A stretch of 5,908 nucleotides of DNA, from positions 1 through 5,908 of the forward strand of contig CAKQXQ010000077.1 of assembly GCA_934292805.1 (NCBI GenBank), in the 5' to 3' direction. The notes under the pieces are model-generated. The model was not told the origin of the DNA. It ran no database searches and was given only the letters and a program-made list of their open reading frames with translations. This document shows, in pieces, positions 1 through 4,924 of the stretch; the first letter of the stretch is position 1; each line of letters starts with the position of its first letter. Source of the stretch: an uncultured Roseburia sp. (GTDB lineage: Bacteria; Bacillota; Clostridia; Lachnospirales; Lachnospiraceae). A program made the translations under genes and the position numbers.

Positions 1-2
1 AT

Positions 3-193
3 GATAATGATCCCAGATTTGTCATTCAGAACTGGATGCGAAACAGAAATACAGTTGAGTTTTTGGCTGTTTGGGAGGAATTTCATAATCCGGATTTTAA
101 CCGTGTGCAATTCGAGGCGGTTAGAAGTGAGGCTGGATTAAACAGACAAATGCTATTGGAATAGTATCAATAGCAGGCAGATGGATGGGTAAT
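3..193 (+). pseudogene. KilA-N domain protein, 5'-truncated by window edge and internally deleted
   Basis: Reading from base 3 gives a peptide that ends at TAG 162-164. It carries the KilA-N pattern: RFVIQNWMRNRNTVEFLAVW, then HNPDFNRVQFEAVRSEAGLN. In intact relatives, as I recall the family, AGLN is followed by about a dozen residues (FTLSPKKW...) and then TNAIGIVS.AGRYGG. Here TNAIGIVSIAGR follows almost at once but in another frame (146-181), so an internal deletion with frame change is the simplest reading. After about 182 the similarity fades, and a strong hairpin starts at 208, so the rest of the domain is also missing. KilA-N domains occur in phage antirepressors and related DNA-binding proteins, so this is probably a prophage or mobile-element remnant. 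The true start lies left of the window. Family recognition is fairly firm. The deletion is an inference from remembered family sequence. Confidence 0.7.
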
Positions 194-207
194 GTGCAGA
201 TTTACGG

Positions 208-274
208 AAAAAAGTCTCAGTATAAGAAAATCTGACAGGTTTTTTGCAGATTATTTTATACCGGGACTTTTTTT
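208..274 (+). terminator. Long hairpin with T-tract, likely intrinsic terminator (possibly bidirectional)
   Basis: Bases 208-234 pair with 247-273 around a 12-nt loop. Of 27 positions, 23 are Watson-Crick, 2 are G-U and 2 are mismatched (219/262 and 228/253). The stem begins with six A and ends in a run of seven T (268-274), so it could act as a terminator in either direction. It sits just after the broken KilA-N gene and before the hyp promoter and would insulate the two. A stem this long is unusual for a plain terminator. Confidence 0.7.
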
Positions 275-300
275 GTAACGTAAATCACTCCGAAGTACAC

Positions 301-330
301 CTGGTATTTTCTGGACATACCAGAGAAAGA
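301..330. promoter_or_regulatory. Upstream palindromic element, copy 1 (operator candidate)
   Basis: Bases 310-324 read TCTGGACATACCAGA, an inverted repeat with 5-bp arms. Together with the next six bases it matches 423-443 at 19 of 21 positions. A further CTGGTAT at 301-307 forms a perfect 7-bp inverted repeat with ATACCAG at 317-323, so the site has overlapping dyads. It lies about 40-55 bp upstream of the -35 box, a usual position for an activator or the distal half of a looping pair. The cognate regulator is unknown. Confidence 0.5.
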
Positions 331-366
331 AGGAGATATATTTTTATCGAAATCGTCCTAAAAATG

Positions 367-400
367 TTGACAATATAGCTTTTTCTATGTATGGTATAAG
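367..400 (+). promoter_or_regulatory. Candidate sigma-A promoter of the hypB operon
   Basis: A perfect -35 box TTGACA lies at 367-372. The best -10 is TATAAG at 395-400 with an extended TG (TGG 392-394), but the spacing to TTGACA is 22 bp. TATGGT at 390-395 has the ideal 17-bp spacing but only 4 of 6 matches. Either choice puts the start near 402-407 and leaves a leader of about 90 nt before hypB. The poor hexamer/spacing compromise fits a promoter that needs help or is tightly regulated. Confidence 0.55.
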
Positions 401-404
401 TAGA

Positions 405-422
405 ATGTTACAAAATTAACAA
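405..422. promoter_or_regulatory. Putative Rex operator
   Basis: The sequence ATGTTACAAAATTAACAA matches the known Rex consensus TTGTTAANNNNTTAACAA at 12 of the 14 defined positions; the differences are the first base and the seventh. Its right half TTAACAA is perfect. Rex is a repressor released from DNA by NADH and it controls fermentation and hydrogen-metabolism genes in clostridia. The site overlaps the expected transcription start of the hypB operon, where a bound repressor would block initiation. No rex gene is in the window, so this rests on the site alone. Confidence 0.6.
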
Positions 423-443
423 TCTGGTCATACCAGAGAATGA
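423..443. promoter_or_regulatory. Palindromic element, copy 2, directly adjoining the Rex-like site
   Basis: Bases 423-437 read TCTGGTCATACCAGA, a perfect 6-bp inverted repeat with a 3-nt centre. With the next six bases it is the near-identical partner of 310-330. It lies in the predicted 5' leader just downstream of the transcription start and abuts the Rex-like operator. The two copies are 113 bp apart centre to centre, close to a whole number of helical turns, and flank the promoter. That geometry suits repression by looping. The short RNA hairpin it could form has no T-tract, so a terminator is unlikely. Confidence 0.5.
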
Positions 444-493
444 GCATACGAGATGAAAGCTTATTCTGATTCAGAACATGGAATGGGGGAAAA

Positions 494-1165
494 ATGAAGG
501 AATTTAAAGTAATCGAAGTAAAACGCAGTATTTTTGAGGATAATGATGCAGATGCAAACAGACTTCGCGAGGAATTGAAGGAAGAAGGAACTTTCTTATT
601 AAATCTGATGTCTTCACCTGGAGCAGGCAAGACAACAACCTTAAAACGTACGATCGCTATGCTGAAAGATGAGCTTAAGATCGGTGTCATGGAAGCAGAC
701 ATTGATTCCGATGTGGATGCCCGGGCGATCACAGAGACAGGAGTGCGTGCCATTCAGATCCATACCGGTGGCATGTGTCATCTGGATGCGGATATGACAA
801 GACAGGGGATCCGCGAGTTCGGAACGAAAGATCTTGATTTTGTCGTATTAGAGAATGTCGGAAATCTTGTCTGTCCGGCGGAGTTTGATACCGGAAGTAC
901 CAAGAATGCAATGATCCTTTCCGTTCCGGAAGGAGATGATAAACCACTAAAATATCCGCTCATGTTTTCAATCTGCGATGTCGTATTGATCAATAAATGT
1001 GACACACTCTGTGTTTTTGATGACTTTGACAAAGATGCGGTAAAAGAACGGATTCTGAAATTGAATCCAAAGGCAGAGATTTTCTTTGTCTCTGCAAAGA
1101 CAGGGGAAGGATTTGAAGACTGGGCAAACTGGATCCGACGTGAGGTAAAGGCATATCAGGCTTAG
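494..1165 (+). CDS. hypB: Hydrogenase/nickel-enzyme maturation GTPase HypB
   Basis: The product is a cytoplasmic SIMIBI-class GTPase that, with HypA, delivers nickel to the active site of nickel enzymes, classically [NiFe]-hydrogenase large subunits. The 223 residues contain the P-loop SSPGAGKTT (about 40-48), the switch region MEADIDSDVDA (66-76), the metal-site motif GMCHLDADM with Cys95-His96, the G3-like ENVGNLVCPAEFD with Cys127, and NKCD (167-170) for guanine recognition. Cys95, His96 and Cys127 correspond to the conserved G-domain Ni/Zn site. The N-terminal CxxCGC nickel site of the E. coli protein and the His-rich stretch of some homologues are absent, so this is the minimal form. The start at 494 has a modest GGGGGA ribosome site at 485-490 and full-length domain coverage. 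It is first in a likely operon, with 64 nt to the oxidoreductase gene and no terminator between them. Family call is firm; the client enzyme is unknown. Confidence 0.95.
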   Translation: MKEFKVIEVKRSIFEDNDADANRLREELKEEGTFLLNLMSSPGAGKTTTLKRTIAMLKDELKIGVMEADIDSDVDARAITETGVRAIQIHTGGMCHLDADMTRQGIREFGTKDLDFVVLENVGNLVCPAEFDTGSTKNAMILSVPEGDDKPLKYPLMFSICDVVLINKCDTLCVFDDFDKDAVKERILKLNPKAEIFFVSAKTGEGFEDWANWIRREVKAYQA

Positions 1166-1229
1166 GGAAGAGGAAGTTCCTTTAATCAATTGGATAATTT
1201 ATAAAATAGAATCAGGAGAGGGAAAGACT

Positions 1230-4001
1230 ATGGCAGATCCATTAGGAAATTATGTACCGGAATTTATTGAGAAAGAAGTTGAGAGAGAATGTATCGTAAA
1301 GCTGGCAAAGATGATCACAGACCGTGTACCACAGAAGCTGGGACTGAAGAAGATTACAAAATATGACCCGGAATACTGGGGACTTTCTGCAATGTGTACC
1401 GATGAAATGGCAGAGATCGCACTGAAAATGGGCGTACGCAAACCAAAGACATTAGAAGAGATCGCAAAACTTACAGGAATGGAAAGCACACATCTGGAAG
1501 AAGTGTTACAGCAGATGGCAGTCAATGGTGTGATCGAATACAACTGGGAGAATGCGGAACACAAGAAGCAGTATGTACTTCCGATGTTTGTACCGGGAAG
1601 TGCAGAGTTCGGTAACATGAACCTTCAGATGTTAGAGGAGCATCCGGAGGTCGGACGTTTCTTCGAGCGTATGAGCCGACTGCCGCTTGAGAAAGTGACA
1701 CCGATGGTACCGGAAGGCGGAGCAGGGATCGGTATGCATGTCATCCCTGTTGAGAAGGCAATTAGTATGGAGAACCAGTCGATTTCTATTGAGCACATTT
1801 CACACTGGCTGGACAAATACGAAGGAAAATACGCAGCAAGCCCTTGTTCCTGTCGTCGTTCGCGCCAGACATACGGAGAGGGATGTGCAGATGATCCGGA
1901 AAGCTGGTGCATCGCAGTTGGAGATATGGCAGATTATGTAGTCGAAACCAATAAAGGCGGACGTTATATCACAAGAGAAGAAGCACTGGAGATTTTTGAA
2001 AAAGCAGAAGAAAACGGTTTTGTTCATCAGATCACGAATATTGACGGTGAGGATAAGATTTTTGCAGTCTGCAACTGTAATGTCAATGTCTGTTATGCAC
2101 TGCGTACGTCACAGCTTTTCAACACACCGAATATGTCCCGTTCCGCCTATGTTGCAAAGGTTGAGACAAAGGACTGTGTTGCCTGCGGACGCTGCGTGGA
2201 ATTTTGTCCGGCAGGTGCAGTAAAACTGGGACAGAAGCTCTGTAAAAAAGATGGCTCCACAGTACAGTATCCGAAACATGTCCTTCCATCTGAGAAAAAG
2301 TGGGGACCGGAAATGTGGGATGAGGATTACCGTGATAAGAACCGCATTAATTGTTATGATACCGGTACAGCACCATGTAAGACAGCCTGTCCTGCTCACA
2401 TTGCGGTACAGGGATATCTGAAAATGGCAGCACAGGGAAGATATCAGGATGCCCTTGCATTGATCAAGAAGAACAATCCGCTTCCGGCAGTCTGCGGACA
2501 TATCTGCAACCGCCGCTGTGAGGATGCATGTACAAGAGGAAGCATTGATGAGGCGATCGCGATCGATGAGGTGAAGAAATTTATTGCAGCCCTTGATCTG
2601 AATGCAAAGACACGTTATATCCCGAAGAAAGTGGTTCCTTCCGTCAGAGGATATTTTGAAGAGAAAATAGCGATCATCGGTGGTGGTCCTGCAGGATTAT
2701 CCTGTGCATTTTACCTTGCCGAAAAAGGTTACAAACCAACTATTTTTGAGAAAAACGAGCGTGCCGGTGGTATGCTAGTTTATGGAATCCCTTCTTTTAA
2801 ACTGGAAAAAGAAGTAGTGCAGGCGGAGATTGACGTGATAAAAGCAATGGGTGTTGAGATTAAAACCGGTGTGGAAGTCGGAAAAGACATCACATTAGAG
2901 GAACTCCGTGCACAGGGTTACAAGGCATTCTACGTAGCGATCGGATGTCAGGGAGGAAGACTTCCGGGTATTCCAAACGACACAGCAAAAGGATGCGAGA
3001 CAGCAGTCGATCTGCTCCGTGAGGTGAATGAAAAGGAAACCTATGACATTAAGGGAGATGTTGTTGTCATTGGTGGAGGAAATGTTGCCATTGACGTCGC
3101 AAGGGATTCCAGACGTTGTGCGAAAGAAGATACAAAGATCCGTATGTTCTGTCTGGAAACAAGAGAGACAATGCCAGCATCTGTAGAAGAGATTGAAGAA
3201 GCCGAAGAAGAGGGTATTCTTATTAATCCGGGATGGGGACCAAAAGAAGTACTTGTGGATGAAAATGGCGAGGTCAGAGGAATTGTTTTGAAAAAATGTG
3301 TATCTGTAAAGGATGCAGATGGACGATTCAATCCGCAGTATGACGAGAATGAACTACTGACAGTCGAATGTAAACATGTATTCTTCTCTGTCGGACAGTC
3401 GATCATCTGGGGAGATCTGTTAAAGGGAAGCAAAGTTGAACTCGGACGTGGCAACGGAGCAGTAGCAGATGCACTGACCTATCAGACAGCAGAAGCAGAT
3501 ATTTTTGTCGGTGGTGATGTGTATACCGGGCCGAAATTTGCGATCGATGCGATCGCAGCCGGAAAAGAAGGGGCAATTTCCATTCATCGTTTTGTACAGC
3601 CGAACTCCAGCCTTACGATCGGCCGTAACCGCAATGATTTTATTGAACTTGATAAAGATGACATCAAAGTGGAAAGCTATGACAATTCCAGCCGTCAGAT
3701 ACCGGGATACAACGATGCAATCGATAAGAAGCGTTCGTTCCGTGATGCGAAGCTTATCTTTACGGAAGAACAGGTAAAAGCAGAGACAGCAAGATGTCTT
3801 GGCTGTGGAGCTTCTGTTGTGGATGAGAATAAATGTATCGGCTGTGGTATCTGTACAACGAAGTGTGAATTTGATGCGATCAAGTTACATAGAGATCTGC
3901 CTGGATGCAGCAAGATGGTTCCAAGTGAAGATAAGTTAAAATACATACTTCCAAATGGAGCAAAGCAGGCGATCAAGATCAAATTCTGCAAGAAGTCTTG
4001 A
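1230..4001 (+). CDS. Multi-[4Fe-4S] FAD/NAD(P)H oxidoreductase, GltD/NfnB-like, with Cys-rich N-terminal module
   Basis: This 923-residue soluble flavoprotein probably moves electrons between NAD(P)H and iron-sulfur partners; its substrate is unknown. Residues 71-105 resemble a winged helix (KTLEEIAKLTGMESTHLEEV). A module with IPVEKAI (172-178), CSCRR (206-210), Cys219, Cys227 and CNCNVNVC (281-288) follows. It resembles ferredoxin-like proteins of anaerobes, where this end is usually richer in Cys (CNCC.CCC). A ferredoxin motif CVACGRCVEFC is at 316-326. The GltD-type Fe-S helical domain has Cys383, 387, 422, 426, 430 and 434. The FAD site is IIGGGPAGLSCAFYLAEKG (482-500), the NAD(P)H site VVVIGGGNVAIDVARDSRR (611-629), and the second FAD motif FVGGDVYTGP (759-768). 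A final cluster uses Cys869, 872, 875 and 879, with Cys856 and 859 before it. The start has AGGAGAGG at 1214-1221, 8 nt upstream. Large GltD-family subunits usually run about 450-500 residues, so this is a fusion. It lies between hypB and hypA (23 nt). Confidence 0.9.
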   Translation: MADPLGNYVPEFIEKEVERECIVKLAKMITDRVPQKLGLKKITKYDPEYWGLSAMCTDEMAEIALKMGVRKPKTLEEIAKLTGMESTHLEEVLQQMAVNGVIEYNWENAEHKKQYVLPMFVPGSAEFGNMNLQMLEEHPEVGRFFERMSRLPLEKVTPMVPEGGAGIGMHVIPVEKAISMENQSISIEHISHWLDKYEGKYAASPCSCRRSRQTYGEGCADDPESWCIAVGDMADYVVETNKGGRYITREEALEIFEKAEENGFVHQITNIDGEDKIFAVCNCNVNVCYALRTSQLFNTPNMSRSAYVAKVETKDCVACGRCVEFCPAGAVKLGQKLCKKDGSTVQYPKHVLPSEKKWGPEMWDEDYRDKNRINCYDTGTAPCKTACPAHIAVQGYLKMAAQGRYQDALALIKKNNPLPAVCGHICNRRCEDACTRGSIDEAIAIDEVKKFIAALDLNAKTRYIPKKVVPSVRGYFEEKIAIIGGGPAGLSCAFYLAEKGYKPTIFEKNERAGGMLVYGIPSFKLEKEVVQAEIDVIKAMGVEIKTGVEVGKDITLEELRAQGYKAFYVAIGCQGGRLPGIPNDTAKGCETAVDLLREVNEKETYDIKGDVVVIGGGNVAIDVARDSRRCAKEDTKIRMFCLETRETMPASVEEIEEAEEEGILINPGWGPKEVLVDENGEVRGIVLKKCVSVKDADGRFNPQYDENELLTVECKHVFFSVGQSIIWGDLLKGSKVELGRGNGAVADALTYQTAEADIFVGGDVYTGPKFAIDAIAAGKEGAISIHRFVQPNSSLTIGRNRNDFIELDKDDIKVESYDNSSRQIPGYNDAIDKKRSFRDAKLIFTEEQVKAETARCLGCGASVVDENKCIGCGICTTKCEFDAIKLHRDLPGCSKMVPSEDKLKYILPNGAKQAIKIKFCKKS

Positions 4002-4024
4002 AGGACAATTAAGGAGAAAGTGGA

Positions 4025-4369
4025 ATGCACGAATTAGGTATTGTAGTACATGTGATGCGGATGGTAGAGGAAGTTGCCGAAGAGAATCAACTTACGGAGA
4101 TTAAATCCGTAACCTGCGAAATCGGGGAAGTGAGCGGCGTTGTGCCGGAATACCTGACAGATTGCTGGGGCTATGCAAGAAAGAAATCCGAACTTTTGAA
4201 AGACTCAGAATTGAGAATAGAGATCATACCGGGCGTGACAGTATGTGAGGACTGTGGAAAGACATACTCCACAGTCCAATATGCCAAAATATGTCCTCAT
4301 TGTGGCAGCAGTGCGACGTATCTTCTTGAGGGAAACGGATTCAGCATTAAGGAGATTGAAGGAGCATAA
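4025..4369 (+). CDS. hypA: Nickel metallochaperone HypA
   Basis: HypA binds nickel and passes it, with HypB, to apo nickel enzymes in the cytoplasm. The 114-residue product has the usual family length. It begins with the invariant MHEL, in which the N-terminal amine and His2 (with Glu3 nearby) form the nickel site. It carries the structural zinc site CEDC (74-77) and CPHC (90-93). The start at 4025 is fixed by MHEL and by AAGGAG at 4011-4016, 8 nt upstream. It follows the oxidoreductase gene by 23 nt and is almost certainly cotranscribed with it and with hypB. Its stop codon overlaps a further ATG (TAATG at 4367-4371). No hypC, D, E, F or hydrogenase subunit is in the window, so the client may be a hydrogenase elsewhere or another nickel enzyme such as CO dehydrogenase or urease. 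Family call is firm. Confidence 0.95.
   Translation: MHELGIVVHVMRMVEEVAEENQLTEIKSVTCEIGEVSGVVPEYLTDCWGYARKKSELLKDSELRIEIIPGVTVCEDCGKTYSTVQYAKICPHCGSSATYLLEGNGFSIKEIEGA
4249..4277 (+). other. Perfect 10-bp inverted repeat inside hypA
   Basis: GGACTGTGGA at 4249-4258 is the exact reverse complement of TCCACAGTCC at 4268-4277, with a 9-nt loop. It lies in the codons of the zinc-site region, including and following the first CxxC. No T-tract follows (AATATGCC), so it is not an intrinsic terminator. It could slow translation, guide RNA decay, or be chance; a perfect 10-bp stem with a short loop is not expected often in a window of this size. Confidence 0.5.
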
Positions 4370-4450
4370 TGGACATTAAATCAAGCACTGGATGCACTTG
4401 GAATTCAGGGAGATGAGAGAATAAATATATCAGAACAGCTGGAAAAATAA
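4369..4450 (+). pseudogene. Possible small frameshifted ORF overlapping the hypA stop
   Basis: An ATG at 4369-4371 overlaps the hypA TAA and has GAAGGAG at 4358-4364 just upstream, the layout of a translationally coupled gene. In that frame it ends after 15 codons (MDIKSSTGCTWNSGR). The hypA frame past its stop reads LNQALDALGIQGDERINISE and then QLEK, ending at TAA 4448-4450, and looks more protein-like (charged, helix-forming). Removing one base near 4375 would join the ATG to this longer frame and give about 25 residues. It may be a decayed tail of a former hyp-operon gene, a frameshift-dependent microprotein, or chance. I do not recognise the peptide. Confidence 0.3.
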
Positions 4451-4467
4451 AAAAAGTATAAAAGTGA

Positions 4468-4494
4468 TTGACATATATAGACTGCCGATATAAT
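4468..4494 (+). promoter_or_regulatory. Candidate sigma-A promoter of the padR operon
   Basis: TTGACA at 4468-4473 and TATAAT at 4489-4494 both match consensus perfectly, but the spacing is only 15 bp against the usual 17. Short spacing lowers basal strength. The start would fall near 4501, leaving a leader of about 90 nt before padR. The ATATATAGA repeats cover both hexamers and the start region. No convincing intrinsic terminator separates hypA from this promoter, so some readthrough from the hyp operon is possible. Confidence 0.6.
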
Positions 4495-4528
4495 ATATAG
4501 ATAACCGATATATAGAATATCTATATAT
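4473..4528. promoter_or_regulatory. ATATATAGA operator array, probable PadR autoregulatory site
   Basis: The 9-mer ATATATAGA occurs at 4473-4481, 4493-4501 and 4508-4516. Its reverse complement TCTATATAT is at 4520-4528. The last two form a perfect 9-bp inverted repeat with a 3-nt centre. CCGATATA is also repeated 20 bp apart (4485-4492 and 4505-4512), about two helical turns. PadR proteins usually repress their own operon from AT-rich dyads over the promoter, and this array covers the -10 and start region directly upstream of a padR gene. The regulator assignment is an inference from position. Confidence 0.55.
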
Positions 4529-4591
4529 TAAACATAAAAATGTTGCGAAATGCAGCAGATGCATAGAGCACAGGAAAGAGAGGAACAATTT

Positions 4592-4921
4592 ATGGCAGTC
4601 GATAAGTCACTGATATCGGGAAGCATGACGATGCTTATTTTAAAGCTTTTATCTGAGAAGGATATGTATGGGTACGAGATGATCGATACATTGCGGCAGA
4701 AGTCCGAGAATGTATTTGAGTTAAAAGCAGGAACACTTTACCCGCTTTTACATGGACTCGAAGAGAAGGGACTCCTCACTGTGTACGAGAAAGAATGTAC
4801 CGGGAAAGTCCGCAAGTATTACAGCATTACCAGAGAGGGAAAGCACCTGTTAAAGCAGAAGCAGGAAGAGTGGAAAGAATACCAGACTGCTGTGACCAAT
4901 GTATTGGCAATGGAGGTGTGA
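4592..4921 (+). CDS. PadR family transcriptional regulator (short form)
   Basis: This is a small DNA-binding repressor of 109 residues, typical of the short PadR class with one C-terminal dimerisation helix. The winged helix covers about 8-80: SGSMTMLILKLLSEKDMYGY, the recognition region FELKAGTLYPLLHGLEEKGL (42-61), and the wing TGKVRKYYSIT (70-80). A helical tail KQKQEEWKEYQTAV follows. I chose ATG 4592 because MAVDKSLISGSMT matches the family start and GAGAGG at 4578-4583 is well spaced. An in-frame ATG at 4550 would add 14 unlike residues and lacks a good ribosome site. The next gene starts 3 nt after the stop, with its ribosome site GGAGGTG (4912-4918) inside padR, so the two are cotranscribed. 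It probably represses this operon through the ATATATAGA repeats. The inducer is unknown; envelope stress or antimicrobials are common for the family. Confidence 0.92.
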   Translation: MAVDKSLISGSMTMLILKLLSEKDMYGYEMIDTLRQKSENVFELKAGTLYPLLHGLEEKGLLTVYEKECTGKVRKYYSITREGKHLLKQKQEEWKEYQTAVTNVLAMEV

Positions 4922-4924
4922 CAG

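Noticed and set aside
1..141. ATG-initiated frame MIMIPDLSFRTGC... at the left edge
   Set aside because: The overlapping frame from base 3 has clear KilA-N similarity, and this one has none.
330..350. Strong ribosome-binding-like AAGGAG followed by an AT-rich stretch
   Set aside because: No start codon lies at a workable distance, and the frame closes quickly; it also lies upstream of the promoter.
428..449. TCATAC half-site suggesting a NikR nickel-repressor operator
   Set aside because: The matching GTATGA half at the required spacing is missing; the motif is better explained as part of the TCTGGTCATACCAGA palindrome.
2109..2501. Minus-strand ORFs here and at 385-753, 1250-1618, 3041-3454, 3695-4030 and 5547-5837
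   Set aside because: They are antisense to strongly supported genes or regulatory sequence, are rich in Ser/Cys/Leu shadow composition and have no recognisable domain.
3539..3557. Palindrome TGCGATCG-ATG-CGATCGCA
   Set aside because: It falls in codons for Ala-Ile-Asp-Ala-Ile-Ala in the conserved FAD motif; similar GCGATCGC appears at 2552-2570 for the same dipeptides, so coding use explains it.
4473..4528. Short repeats considered as a CRISPR remnant
   Set aside because: Units are only 9 bp with irregular 3-11 nt gaps, one is inverted and they lie over a promoter; operator sites fit better.
4550..4591. Upstream ATG for padR
   Set aside because: It adds 14 residues not typical of PadR proteins and has no good ribosome site, unlike ATG 4592.
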